Shown: positions 34,162 through 43,346, numbered from the stretch's first letter. The stretch: DNA of 58,105 bases from Geoalkalibacter sp. (GCF_030605225.1 NZ_JAUWAV010000025.1:1-58105), one strand, 5' to 3'. Program-made: numbers and translations. The notes: generated from the letters alone by a model not told the origin.

Positions 34162-34701
34162 TTATTGAGCCCCTCCGACGAACTGCACCACCAGGATCAG
34201 CAGCATGAGCCCCACCGCCAGCCAGCAGGAAAGAATGTCGTTGCTGCGCGCCGGAGGATCGGCCGCCAGGGCGCGGGCATCGGCGCTGACCAGTTCGTCG
34301 GGAACGTGGGCGAGCAGGGTGCGCACCAGATCGGGAAAATCACGGTAGGCGTTGGAAAAAATCAGGAAATGATCGAGGCTGCTGAGGCTGAGAAAGGCGC
34401 GCTTGCGCACCCGCACCGCCTCCACGGCGGTGATCTCGGCATAGGGCAGGCTGCTCCGGCGCAAAAATTTATGCACCGTCACCGCCTCGTCGCCGATTTC
34501 GGCGCGCCGCGCCAGACTTTCCACGAACAGGCCGCCGACGGGCAGGATCATCAGGCCGAGAATGATGATCTTGCCGCCGGTCTGACCCTGCAGCAGACAG
34601 ACCAGCAGCAGCACGACGGTCAACCCGAGGAGCAGCCCCAGGGGCAGCAAAAAGGCGCGGTTGACGCGATATTGGCGGGAGCCGCCGGTGGTGGTCGTCA
34701 T
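34162..34701 (-). CDS. Hypothetical membrane protein
   Basis: A 179-residue protein with predicted membrane helices at about residues 16-38, 43-60 and 155-175, and a soluble middle part (RRAEIGDEAVTVHKFLRRSSLPYAEITAVEAVRVRKRAFLSL) that resembles a bacterial PH-like fold: short strands, basic residues, a small central domain. The function is not recognised. It lies 6 bp after moaC, on the same strand, but no functional link to molybdopterin synthesis can be seen. Confidence 0.75.
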   Translation of the reverse strand: MTTTTGGSRQYRVNRAFLLPLGLLLGLTVVLLLVCLLQGQTGGKIIILGLMILPVGGLFVESLARRAEIGDEAVTVHKFLRRSSLPYAEITAVEAVRVRKRAFLSLSSLDHFLIFSNAYRDFPDLVRTLLAHVPDELVSADARALAADPPARSNDILSCWLAVGLMLLILVVQFVGGAQ

Positions 34702-34707
34702 CTCGGC

Positions 34708-35202
<495 letters not shown>

Positions 35203-35228
35203 CGCTTAACCATCCCTGAAAAGAAAAA

Positions 35229-35324
35229 TTTGCCACGAATTACACGAAATAGACCCTCTTGAAGGACTGGCGGGCCAAGGAAAATCAGGATCTTGATTCG
35301 TGCAATTCGTGCAATTCGTGGTTC
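35229..35324. repeat. Interspersed CACGAAT inverted-repeat element (copy 2)
   Basis: The left arm CCACGAATTACACGAA is matched on the right by three ATTCGTG units spaced 9 bp apart ending in ATTCGTGG. This is the same family as 4285-4450, here without array expansion. It lies between radA and moaC. Confidence 0.75.
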
Positions 35325-35335
35325 CCCAAAAAAAT

Positions 35336-36700
35336 CTAGTCGAAAATCCCGTCCAGCACTTCGCCGGCGTTCTTCACCCCGATGAGTTCCAGCCCCGCCG
35401 GGGCGGCGAGGTTCTTGAGGCTGCCGGCGGGCAGAAAACAACGATCAAAACCCAGGCGCGCCGCCTCCTTGACCCGCGGCTCCGGGTGGGAGACGGCGCG
35501 CACCTCCCCCGCCAGGCCGACTTCGCCGAAGACGATGGTGCGCGCGGCTATGGGACGATTGAGATGACTGGAGGCCAGGGCCGCCAGGATGCCCAGATCG
35601 ATGGCCGGCTCGTCGAGGCGCACCCCGCCGGCGACGTTGAGAAAAATATCCTGGGACAAAAGGGACAGGCCGACCTTTTTTTCCAGCACCGCCACCAGCA
35701 GGGACACGCGGTTGTGATCGATGCCCATGGTGGTGCGGCGCGGCGTGCCGAAGGACGAGCCCGACACCAGGGCCTGGAGTTCCACCAGAATCGGCCGGCT
35801 GCCCTCCAGGGCCGGCACCACGGCGCTGCCCGCCGCGCCCTCGGGCCGCTCGGAGAGAAACAACTCGCTGGGGTTGCCGACCTCGGCCAGGCCCGAATCC
35901 TTCATCTGGAACACGCCGATTTCGTTGGTCGAGCCGAAGCGGTTCTTGACCGCGCGCAAAATCCGGTAGGGATGGCCGGGTTCACCCTCGAAGTAGAGCA
36001 CCGTGTCGACCATGTGTTCGAGCATGCGCGGCCCGGCGATGGCGCCGTCCTTGGTGACATGGCCGACGAGGAAGGTGGGAATGCCGTCGCCCTTGGCGAC
36101 GTGCATGAGCCGCGCGGCGCATTCGCGCACCTGGCTGACGCTGCCCGGGGCCGAATCAAGGGCGGCGGTGTAGATGGTCTGGATGGAGTCGATGACGAGA
36201 AAGGCGGGCCTGAGGGCGCGCACCTGCTCCAGCACCGCCTCCAGGTTTGTTTCAGCGAGCAGATAGAGCTGTTCGGCGCGCACGCCGAGACGCTCGGCGC
36301 GCATGCGCACCTGACGCGCCGATTCCTCGGCCGTCACATAGAGGGCCCTGCCCTGTTCGGCAAGACGGCTGATGGCCTGCAAAAGCAAGGTCGATTTGCC
36401 GATCCCCGGATCACCGCCGATCAGGATCAGTGAGCCCGCCACCACGCCGCCGCCGAGCACCTGATCGAGTTCGCCGATGCCGCAGCGCAGGCGGTCTTCC
36501 AGGCCGGTGGCCACCTCGGCCAGGCGCTGGGGCACGGCCGGGGAACCTGGGGCGCCACGTCCGGCGGGGCGCTCCGGCGCGAGCTTTTCTTCCACCAGGC
36601 TGTTCCAGGCGCCGCAGTCGGTGCAGCGCCCCAGCCACTTCGGGCTCTGGCAGCCGCACTGCTGACAGGTGAAGACGGTTTTGATTTTCGCGGATTTCAC
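35336..36700 (-). CDS. radA: DNA repair protein RadA
   Basis: RadA (Sms), 454 residues, a RecA-related branch-migration helicase for recombinational repair. The N-terminal zinc finger is CQQCGCQSPKWLGRCTDCGAW, Walker A is GGDPGIGKSTLLL, the RadA-specific motif KNRFGSTNEIGVFQM is intact, and the Lon-like C-terminal domain (DLGILAALASSHLNRPIAARTIVFGEVGLAGEVRAV) is complete. Start GTG at 36700. A promoter on this strand was not located with confidence. Confidence 0.97.
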   Translation of the reverse strand: MKSAKIKTVFTCQQCGCQSPKWLGRCTDCGAWNSLVEEKLAPERPAGRGAPGSPAVPQRLAEVATGLEDRLRCGIGELDQVLGGGVVAGSLILIGGDPGIGKSTLLLQAISRLAEQGRALYVTAEESARQVRMRAERLGVRAEQLYLLAETNLEAVLEQVRALRPAFLVIDSIQTIYTAALDSAPGSVSQVRECAARLMHVAKGDGIPTFLVGHVTKDGAIAGPRMLEHMVDTVLYFEGEPGHPYRILRAVKNRFGSTNEIGVFQMKDSGLAEVGNPSELFLSERPEGAAGSAVVPALEGSRPILVELQALVSGSSFGTPRRTTMGIDHNRVSLLVAVLEKKVGLSLLSQDIFLNVAGGVRLDEPAIDLGILAALASSHLNRPIAARTIVFGEVGLAGEVRAVSHPEPRVKEAARLGFDRCFLPAGSLKNLAAPAGLELIGVKNAGEVLDGIFD

Positions 36701-36772
36701 GGATCGTTCTCCAATCGGGGCATTCTATGTTGCCCCCGCCGGCCTGTCAACGCAGGGATTGGCACCCGGCGG

Positions 36773-36802
36773 TTGACCTGGGTCCCTGCCCCGCCGTATA
36801 AC
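36773..36802 (+). promoter_or_regulatory. Possible sigma-70 promoter of the symporter gene
   Basis: TTGACC and TATAAC are separated by 18 bp, about 40 bp upstream of the ATG at 36844. Good match to the -35 and -10 boxes. Confidence 0.6.
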
Positions 36803-36843
36803 TGCGCCACGGTGTCCGCCGCCCCTTCCGGCAAGGATCTGTC

Positions 36844-38232
36844 ATGAGCTTGGACCCCTGGTTTCTCGCCGGCTTTCTCGCCACCCTCGGCCTGCTGTTG
36901 TGGCTCGCCGGCAGCCGAGCGGACAAGGTGCGCGACCGCGCCGATTTTACCCTGGCGGGGCGGCGCGCCGGTTCCTGGCAGGTTTCGGGGGCGATCCTCG
37001 GCACCCTGGTGGGCGGCGCCTCGACGGTGGGCACGGTGCAGTTGGCTTTTCTCCACGGGCTTTCGGCCTGGTGGTTCACCTTGGGGGCGGGGTTGGCCTG
37101 CCTGTTTCTCGGCCTGTTTCTGGCCAAGCCCCTGCGCCACGCCGAGGTGGAAACCATCCCGCAGTTCATCGCCCGCTACCACGGCGAGCGGGTACGCAAG
37201 ACGGCGAGTCTGTTTTCGGCGCTCGGCATGTTCCTCCACATCGTCGCGCAGCTGCTGGCCGCGGCGGCGATCCTCTCGACCCTCTTCGGGCTGTCCCTCA
37301 AGCAGGGCGCCCTGGCCGCCGCCCTCGCCGTGGCGTTCATCACCTGGCGCGGCGGCATGCCGGGCGCTGGCACCCTGGGGCTGGCCAAACTGTTTTTTCT
37401 CTACCTGTGCATGGTCGGCGCGGGCGGGGTCGCCTGGCACCTGAGCGGCGGCCTGAGCGGGCTGCGGACGCACTTTGCGCCCTTTCCCTGGTTCAGCCTG
37501 TTCGGCTACGGAACGGCCGCCGGGCTCTCCGATCTGCTCTCCATGCTGGTCGGGGTGCTCTCCACCCAGACCTACCTGCAGGCGGTCTTTTCGGCGCGCG
37601 ACGCGCGCACCGCGCGGCGCGGCGCCCTGCTCAGCGCGGCCCTCATCCCGCCGCTGGGCCTGTTCGGCATCAGCGTCGGCCTGTATATGCGGCGCAGCAT
37701 GCCGGACCTCGACAGCGCCCGCGCCCTGCCGGAATTCCTGCTGAATCACATGCCCGCCGGCTTTGCCGGACCGGCCTTTGCCGCGCTGCTCATCGCCGCC
37801 CTGGCCACGGCGGCGGGCCTCACCCTGGGGGTGGGCACCACCCTGCGCGGCGATCTGCTCGCGGCGCGGTGCTTCGGTCGCCACGAGCTGCTGCTGAGCC
37901 GCCTGTTGACGCTGGCGGCGGTGCTCCTCGCCCTGGGCCTGGTGCTGGTCAACCTGGGCTCGGCGATCATGGCCTGGAGCTTTCTTTCCATGGGCTTGCG
38001 CGGCGCCACCCTGTACCTGCCCCTGCTCGCCGCCGTGTTTCTCGGCGCGCGCACCAGCAAGCGCGGCGGCGCCCTGGCGATTTGGCTCGCCCCGCCGACG
38101 GTGATTCTCGTCGGCCTGCTCGAAACCCCGCCCGCGCCGCCCCTGTTCTTCGGGCTGGCCGCAGCGCTGCTCGCCTACGCCCTGGGTCTTCTCCTGGAAC
38201 GCCGCTTCGGGCGAAACGAGAGTTTATCTTGA
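36844..38232 (+). CDS. Sodium:solute symporter family protein
   Basis: A 462-residue polytopic protein with about 12-13 membrane helices. The SSS pattern is seen in DFTLAGRRAGSWQVSGAILGTLVGGASTVGTVQLAF, the region DLLSMLVGVLSTQTYLQAVFSARDARTARRGALLSAAL, and the late helix GFAGPAFAALLIAALATAAGLTLGVGTTLRGDL. Substrate cannot be read from sequence. It lies 52 bp upstream of the larA-like gene on the same strand, so it might bring in the 2-hydroxyacid used by that module (inference). AAGGA lies before the ATG. Confidence 0.88.
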   Translation: MSLDPWFLAGFLATLGLLLWLAGSRADKVRDRADFTLAGRRAGSWQVSGAILGTLVGGASTVGTVQLAFLHGLSAWWFTLGAGLACLFLGLFLAKPLRHAEVETIPQFIARYHGERVRKTASLFSALGMFLHIVAQLLAAAAILSTLFGLSLKQGALAAALAVAFITWRGGMPGAGTLGLAKLFFLYLCMVGAGGVAWHLSGGLSGLRTHFAPFPWFSLFGYGTAAGLSDLLSMLVGVLSTQTYLQAVFSARDARTARRGALLSAALIPPLGLFGISVGLYMRRSMPDLDSARALPEFLLNHMPAGFAGPAFAALLIAALATAAGLTLGVGTTLRGDLLAARCFGRHELLLSRLLTLAAVLLALGLVLVNLGSAIMAWSFLSMGLRGATLYLPLLAAVFLGARTSKRGGALAIWLAPPTVILVGLLETPPAPPLFFGLAAALLAYALGLLLERRFGRNESLS

Positions 38233-38243
38233 TGTTCGGTCCG

Positions 38244-38266
38244 ACTTTTCCCTAGAATGGGAAAGT
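38244..38266 (+). promoter_or_regulatory. Inverted repeat between symporter and larA-like genes
   Basis: ACTTTTCCC-TAGAAT-GGGAAAGT forms an imperfect palindrome in the 52-bp gap. It could be an operator or a weak hairpin; no T-run follows. Confidence 0.45.
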
Positions 38267-38284
38267 TGACCCCCAAGGTGACCT

Positions 38285-39565
38285 ATGTCCGTCGTCGAAC
38301 TCAAATACGGGCACCAGACGCTGGCCGTGGAGCTGCCCGGCGCCCGGGTGCTGCGTCCGCGATGCCCGACGCCCGCCGCGGCCCCCGCGGAACTGGTGCG
38401 CGCGGCCCTGGCGCGACCCATCGGCGGCCCGACCCTGGACACATTCCTCAGGCCGGGGGAAAAGGTGGTCATCGTCACCTCGGACATTACCCGCTACACG
38501 GGCAGCGAGCACTATCTGCCGGTGCTGGTCGAGCATCTCAACGCCTGCGGCATCGCCGACCAGGACATCACGGTGGTGGTCGCCCTGGGCATTCACCGCG
38601 CCCAAAGCGAGGCCGAACACCGCAAGATTCTTGGGACGCTGCACGGCCGCATCCGGGTGGTGGACCACGACTGCGACGACCCGGCGGAACTGGTGACCCT
38701 TGGCGAGACGCAAGGCGGCATCCCCGTCAGCGTCAACCGCCGGGTGGCCGAGGCCGAGCGGGTCATCGTCACGGGCACCGTGGGCTTTCACTACTTCGCG
38801 GGTTTCGGCGGCGGGCGCAAGGGCCTGGTGCCGGGCGTCGCGAGCCGCGCCACCTGCATGGCCACCCATTTCGGCGTGTTCAATCCGCCCGAGATCGGCG
38901 GCAAGCATCCGCGCGCCGTGACCGGGGTGCTCGACGGCAATCCGGTGCATGAGGCGATTCTCGAGGCGGCGCGCATGATCCGGCCCGGTTTTCTCCTCAA
39001 CACCCTGCTCTCGCCGTCCAAGGAGATTCTCGAGGTGTTCTGCGGCGATCTGGAGCAGGCCCATCTGGCCGGCTGCGCCCGCTGCCGCGAGTTCTACGAG
39101 ATGGCCCTGGACGAGCCGGCGGATCTGGTGGTGGTCTCCTGCGGCGGCAGCCCCAAGGACATCAATTTCATCCAGGCGCACAAGGCCCTCGACTACGGCG
39201 TCAGGGCGCTGCGCCCGGGCGGCGTCCTGATTCTGCTGGCGGCCTGCCCCGACGGCTTCGGCAACAAGACCTTCTTCGACTGGTTTCGTTACCAGGATCT
39301 CGCGGAATTCGAGGCCGCCCTGCGCCAGAACTACGAGATCAACGGCCAGACCGCCCACGCCACCCTGAGCAAGGCGCGCGCTTATCGGGTGATCCTGGTG
39401 AGCGAACTGAGCGCCGAGCAGACCGCCGCCATGGGCATGGAAAAAGCCGCCGATCTCGACGCGGCCCTGGCCCTCGCCCACCAGAGCCTGCCGCCCGCCC
39501 CGCACACGGTGATCATCCCCGACGGCGGATCGGTGCTGCCCAGGATCACGCCCCGGCGCGACTGA
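38285..39565 (+). CDS. LarA-family nickel-pincer 2-hydroxyacid racemase/epimerase
   Basis: A 426-residue LarA homologue. LarA enzymes interconvert D- and L-lactate or related 2-hydroxyacids using a nickel-pincer nucleotide cofactor. Motifs include the VTSDITRYTG substrate loop, GIHRAQ, and VGFHYFAGFGGGRKGLVPG, whose Lys would be the pincer lysine, followed by THFGVF (metal histidine). Length matches the family. The larB, larC and larE genes for cofactor synthesis are not in the window. Downstream oxidase genes make lactate the simplest substrate, but other 2-hydroxyacids are possible. Confidence 0.88.
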   Translation: MSVVELKYGHQTLAVELPGARVLRPRCPTPAAAPAELVRAALARPIGGPTLDTFLRPGEKVVIVTSDITRYTGSEHYLPVLVEHLNACGIADQDITVVVALGIHRAQSEAEHRKILGTLHGRIRVVDHDCDDPAELVTLGETQGGIPVSVNRRVAEAERVIVTGTVGFHYFAGFGGGRKGLVPGVASRATCMATHFGVFNPPEIGGKHPRAVTGVLDGNPVHEAILEAARMIRPGFLLNTLLSPSKEILEVFCGDLEQAHLAGCARCREFYEMALDEPADLVVVSCGGSPKDINFIQAHKALDYGVRALRPGGVLILLAACPDGFGNKTFFDWFRYQDLAEFEAALRQNYEINGQTAHATLSKARAYRVILVSELSAEQTAAMGMEKAADLDAALALAHQSLPPAPHTVIIPDGGSVLPRITPRRD

Positions 39566-39567
39566 AC

Positions 39568-39618
39568 GGCGCGAGCCTCGCGCCCTTTGCCAATGACCAA
39601 GGACCAAGGACAAAGGAC
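39568..39618 (+). repeat. Hairpin and AGGACC-type short repeats between larA and the FAD oxidase
   Basis: The hairpin GGCGCG-AGCCT-CGCGCC (39568-39584) follows the larA-like gene. It is followed by a run of ACCAAGG/ACAAAGG units (39594-39618), which also provides the AAGGA ribosome site of the next gene. Confidence 0.5.
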
Positions 39619-39625
39619 AGCCTTT

Positions 39626-41002
39626 ATGGACCAACGCATCATCCGCATTCTGCAAGAGATCGTCGGCAAGGATCAGGTCACCACCGAGCGCGCCGATCTC
39701 ATCTGCTATTCCTACGACGCCACCCAGCAGCAGTACCTGCCCGAGGTCGTGGTGTTTCCCGCCGATGCCAAGCAAATCAGCCTGATCCTCAAGATGGCCA
39801 ACGCTGAGAAGATTCCCGTGTTCCCGCGTGGGGCGGGCAGCGGCTTCACCGGCGGCAGCCTGCCGACGCGCGGCGGCATCGTGCTGGTCACCTCGCGCAT
39901 GGACAGGATCTTGCGCATCGACAGCGAAAATCTCGTCGCCGAGGTCGAGCCGGGGGTGGTCACCGAACAGTTCCAGCAGGCCGTGGAAAAGGTCGGTCTG
40001 TTCTATCCCCCCGATCCGGCTTCGCTGAAATTTTCCACCCTGGGCGGCAACGTCGCCGAGTGCGCGGGAGGACCGCGCTGCGTCAAGTACGGCGTGACGA
40101 AGGACTACATCCTTGGCCTGGAGGTGGTCACGCCCCAGGGCGACATCATCCGCACCGGCGGCGAAACCATGAAGGGCGTGGTGGGCTATGATCTGACCAA
40201 GCTCATGTGCGGCTCGGAAGGCACGCTGGGCATCATCACCAAGATCATCATCAAGCTGCTGCCCCTGCCCGAGGCGCGCAAGACCATGCTGGTGCTGTTT
40301 GATTCCATCGACGGCGCGGCGCGGGCGGTCTCGGCCATCATCGGCGGCAAGATCATTCCCGCGACGCTTGAATTCATGGACGCCACCACCATCGACTGCG
40401 TGCGCAAGGCCACCGGCCTGCAACTGCCCGAGGCGGCCCAGGCGGTGCTCATCATCGAGGTGGACGGCGAGCGCGAGATGCTTGAGCGCCAGGCGCAAAA
40501 GATCCTCGACATCGTGCAGCCCTTGGGCGTGGTGGAAACGCGCGTGGCCGCCACCCCCGCCGAGAGCGAGGACATCTGGAAGGTGCGCCGCCTGGTGAGC
40601 CCGAGCCTGCGCAAGGTCAACCCGGACAAGTTCAACGAGGACATCTGCGTGCCGCGCTCCAAGGTGCCCGAGATGATCCGCGCGGTGGAGGCCATCGCCA
40701 AAAAGCACGCCATTCCCATCGTCAACTTCGGCCACGCGGGCGACGGCAACATCCACGTCAACGTCATGATCGACAAGAAGGTTCCCGGCCAGCAGGAGAA
40801 AGCCGATCAGGCCATCGAGGAAATCTTCGCCGCCGCCCTCAAACTCGGCGGCACCATGAGCGGCGAGCACGGCGTGGGCATCACCAAGGCGCCCTACATC
40901 CCCATGGAGCTGGATCCGGCGGCGGTGGCCTACATGAAAACCATCAAAAAGGCGCTCGATCCCAACAACATTCTCAATCCCGGCAAAGTCCTTTTGGATT
41001 AG
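39626..41002 (+). CDS. FAD-linked 2-hydroxyacid oxidase, GlcD/D-lactate dehydrogenase type
   Basis: A 458-residue flavoprotein. The FAD-binding PCMH domain is seen in VVVFPADAKQISLILKMANAEKIPVFPRGAGSGFTGGSLPTRGGIVL, and STLGGNVAECAGGPRCVKYGVTKDYILGLEVV and GYDLTKLMCGSEGTLGIITKI follow. The C-terminal FAD-oxidase domain contains NFGHAGDGNIHVNVM and SGEHGVGITKAPYI. It probably oxidises D-lactate or glycolate and passes electrons to the neighbouring iron-sulfur protein. Start ATG at 39626 with AAGGA 8 bp upstream. It follows the larA-like gene, so racemisation and oxidation would be coupled. Confidence 0.92.
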   Translation: MDQRIIRILQEIVGKDQVTTERADLICYSYDATQQQYLPEVVVFPADAKQISLILKMANAEKIPVFPRGAGSGFTGGSLPTRGGIVLVTSRMDRILRIDSENLVAEVEPGVVTEQFQQAVEKVGLFYPPDPASLKFSTLGGNVAECAGGPRCVKYGVTKDYILGLEVVTPQGDIIRTGGETMKGVVGYDLTKLMCGSEGTLGIITKIIIKLLPLPEARKTMLVLFDSIDGAARAVSAIIGGKIIPATLEFMDATTIDCVRKATGLQLPEAAQAVLIIEVDGEREMLERQAQKILDIVQPLGVVETRVAATPAESEDIWKVRRLVSPSLRKVNPDKFNEDICVPRSKVPEMIRAVEAIAKKHAIPIVNFGHAGDGNIHVNVMIDKKVPGQQEKADQAIEEIFAAALKLGGTMSGEHGVGITKAPYIPMELDPAAVAYMKTIKKALDPNNILNPGKVLLD

Positions 41003-41011
41003 ATTTTTCAC

Positions 41012-41094
41012 CGCTGAGGACGCAAAGAGCGCCGCGGCAAACCCCGAGAAGAGATTTTTTGGTTTTTCTCTGGGGTTTCTCGACGCTCTCAGCG
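41012..41094. repeat. Imperfect inverted-repeat element between glcD- and glcF-type genes
   Basis: CGCTGAG (41012-41018) and its complement CTCAGCG (41088-41094) bound an 83-bp imperfect inverted repeat whose inner arms include ACCCCGAGAAGAGA and TTCTCTGGGGTTTCTCG. It resembles the interspersed elements common in this lineage. No gene lies in it. Confidence 0.6.
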
Positions 41095-41132
41095 CACTCC
41101 AGCGAGCATGCGAGCGGGCGGTTAATATCAAT

Positions 41133-42392
41133 ATGGCCAAACACAAAAAACTCGAAGACTACCGCGAACAGATCGAGCAATGCGTCAAGTGCGGCGCCTG
41201 CCAGGCCCATTGCCCGGTGTTCGGCGAGCACAAGCGCGAATCCATCGTCGCGCGCGGCAAGGTGGCTCTGGCCCATGCCCTGCTCAACGACGAGGTCAAG
41301 CTCGACGAGCGCCTGGTCGAGGACATGAGCAAGTGCCTGATGTGCGCCAGCTGCTTCGACAAGTGCCCGAATCTGGTGCCCACCGATGAGATCGTCGCCG
41401 CCGCGCGCCGCGAGATCGCCGACCAGCAAGGTCTGAGCACCTTCGGCAAGGCGCTGACCACGGTGATCAAAAACCCCAGGCTGATGAACACCCTGGCGAA
41501 AAGCGGCAAGGCGTTTTCCGCCCTGCTGTTCAAGAAGGTGCCCGAGCAAAGCGGGCTGCGGCTGCGTTTTCCGCTGCCCTTCGTGAGCCGCGAGCGCAGC
41601 ATCCCCGAGATCGCCGCCAAGCCCTTTCGCGAGCGCCATCCCGAGGTCATTCCCGGCGAGGCGGGCAAGCCGACGGTGGCCTTTTTCACGGGCTGCATGA
41701 TCAACTACATGTACCCCGAGATCGGCGATGCCCTGCTCAAGATCCTTAAATTCATGGGCGTCACCGTGCTCATCCCCGGCGATCAGGGCTGCTGCGGTCT
41801 GCCGGCCATCTCCGCGGGGGACTCGGCCACCGTCGAGGAGCTCTCCAAACGCAATCTCGCGGCGCTTACGCGGCGCACCCCCGATGTCATCCTCACCGCC
41901 TGCGCCACCTGCAATGAGGGAATCGGCCGCCATTTCAAACACCTGGAAGGCGAGTATGCGGCCATGGCGGAAAAAGTCATGGACATGAACGTGTTTCTGG
42001 TGCGCCACGGCCTCGACAAGCTGCTCGCCGAGCTGCCGCGCAAGGCGGTGTTCCAGCGCGTCACCTACCACGATCCCTGCCATCTGCGCACGCAAGGCAT
42101 CACCAAGGAGCCGCGCGCCCTGCTCAGGGCCCTGCCCGGCGTGCGCTTCGTGGACATGGAAGGGGCGGATCGCTGCTGCGGGCTGGGCGGGACCTTTTCG
42201 GTCTATCACTACGACACCAGCAAGCTCATCGGCGCGCGCAAGGTGCCGGGCATCGAGCAGAGCGGCGCCGATCTGGTCGCCACCGCCTGCCCGGGCTGCA
42301 TGATGCAGTTGCAGGACACCATCAATCACGCCGGGCTCAAGCCGCGCGTGATTCATCTGCTCGAACTCATCGCCCACGATCTGCCCGCCTAG
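41133..42392 (+). CDS. Iron-sulfur heterodisulfide-type oxidoreductase subunit, GlcF type
   Basis: A 419-residue protein. Two ferredoxin-type 4Fe-4S motifs (CVKCGACQAHCPVFG; CLMCASCFDKCPNLVP) are followed by two CCG domains (cysteine-rich, ...GDQGCCGLPAIS and ADRCCGLGGTFSV), typical of GlcF/LldE/HdrD subunits. It would take electrons from the upstream FAD oxidase toward quinone. The ATG at 41133 has no strong ribosome site, and an inverted repeat lies in the gap before it. The stop TAG is supplied by a GTAGGGGCG palindrome. Confidence 0.92.
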   Translation: MAKHKKLEDYREQIEQCVKCGACQAHCPVFGEHKRESIVARGKVALAHALLNDEVKLDERLVEDMSKCLMCASCFDKCPNLVPTDEIVAAARREIADQQGLSTFGKALTTVIKNPRLMNTLAKSGKAFSALLFKKVPEQSGLRLRFPLPFVSRERSIPEIAAKPFRERHPEVIPGEAGKPTVAFFTGCMINYMYPEIGDALLKILKFMGVTVLIPGDQGCCGLPAISAGDSATVEELSKRNLAALTRRTPDVILTACATCNEGIGRHFKHLEGEYAAMAEKVMDMNVFLVRHGLDKLLAELPRKAVFQRVTYHDPCHLRTQGITKEPRALLRALPGVRFVDMEGADRCCGLGGTFSVYHYDTSKLIGARKVPGIEQSGADLVATACPGCMMQLQDTINHAGLKPRVIHLLELIAHDLPA

Positions 42393-42411
42393 GGGCGACC
42401 CGGCGGGTCGC
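42391..42411. repeat. REP-like palindrome of the GTAGGGGCG family overlapping the GlcF-type stop
   Basis: TAGGGGCGACCCGGCGGGTC plus GCCC forms the hairpin GGGCGACCC-ggc-GGGTCGCCC. Its TAG is the stop codon of the gene before it, as at 5480-5503. Confidence 0.75.
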
Positions 42412-42455
42412 CCGGACGATGCCCGCAACGCCCCCGCCACCAGGAGGCCTTTGTC

Positions 42456-42755
42456 ATGGAATCTCGTGAAGAATTAGCTCGTTGGGTTGCCGAGACCGTG
42501 CGCCGGCAGTTCCCCCTGCCCCTCAGCGAGGCGCCCTGCGGCGAGCTCAACAGCGCCCTGACCCGCGAAATCAGCCGGCTGATCGCCGCGGCCCCCGACC
42601 CCTACGGCCAGATCATCCGCGACTGGCCGGGCCTCGCCCATCAGCTTGACCTGGCCTGGTGGGAAAGCGAGCCGACGCCCAACCAGATCGTGCTCGGACT
42701 GGCCGGCGCCATCCTCGAATTTGAAACCCGCCTGATTCTCGATCTGCCCCGCTGA
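42456..42755 (+). CDS. Small hypothetical protein
   Basis: A 99-residue protein with a strong ribosome site (AGGAGG 8 bp before the ATG). The sequence is mostly helical by eye, with no signal peptide, membrane helix or recognised motif; WPGLAHQLDLAWW and NQIVLGLAGAILEFETRLILDLP are its more hydrophobic stretches. Its family is not recognised. It is followed by the BCAM0308-like gene. It has normal codon character for this genome, so it is probably a real gene. Confidence 0.7.
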   Translation: MESREELARWVAETVRRQFPLPLSEAPCGELNSALTREISRLIAAAPDPYGQIIRDWPGLAHQLDLAWWESEPTPNQIVLGLAGAILEFETRLILDLPR

Positions 42756-42827
42756 GGCCTTCGCGCCCGTTTTCCGGTGGTATACTGGAAATCAGGGAGG
42801 GCAAGACTGCCGGAAAGGGGGGTACAT

Positions 42828-43346
42828 ATGCAAAAGGATGTGAGAAAATTCGGCATCAGCGACAAGCGCGGTCGGACCAAGACCAGCGAGGATCCCTATG
42901 TTCCCGAGGCCGGGCTCAGGGAACCGGCCATCTGCGAAAGCTGCAACGCCCTGTATCGCAACCGGCGCTGGCAGATGGATGCGGAAGGCGCGGCGGCCGA
43001 AAGCGCCAACCCGCAGGTGCAGCGGGTCACCTGCCCGGCCTGCCAGAAGATCGCCGAACGCTACGCCGAGGGCGTGGTCACCCTGCGCGGCCGCTACCTC
43101 TGGGAACACGAGGAGGAAATCCGCAACATCCTGCGCAACGAGGAAAACCGGGCCATGGCCAAGAATCCCCTGCAGCGCATCATGCGCATGGAGCGCGAGG
43201 GCGACGAGCTGATCATCGAAACCACCGAGGAGAAGCTCGCCGAACATCTCGGGCGCGCCCTGCACAGCGCCCATCAGGGTGAACTTTCCGTGACCTGGAG
43301 CAAGGAACACAGCCTGTGCCGGGTCAACTGGGAACGGCTCCAGTAG
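42828..43346 (+). CDS. BCAM0308-like zinc-ribbon protein
   Basis: A 172-residue soluble protein with two CxxC pairs: ICESCNALY and VTCPACQKI, which together could form a zinc ribbon. The layout (basic start MQKDVRKFGISDKRGR, RRWQMD, then VTLRGRYLWEHEEEIRNILRNEENRAMAKNPLQRIMRME) resembles the BCAM0308 family of NMD3-related proteins; this is a recognition from memory, not a search. The ATG at 42828 is preferred to an upstream in-frame start because AAAGGGGGG lies before it. Function is unknown. Confidence 0.75.
   Translation: MQKDVRKFGISDKRGRTKTSEDPYVPEAGLREPAICESCNALYRNRRWQMDAEGAAAESANPQVQRVTCPACQKIAERYAEGVVTLRGRYLWEHEEEIRNILRNEENRAMAKNPLQRIMRMEREGDELIIETTEEKLAEHLGRALHSAHQGELSVTWSKEHSLCRVNWERLQ

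Noticed and set aside
36685..36706. Another CGCGGATTTCACGGAT-type intergenic repeat
   Set aside because: This is the coding start of radA (GTG AAA TCC GCG AAA), so the similarity is by chance.
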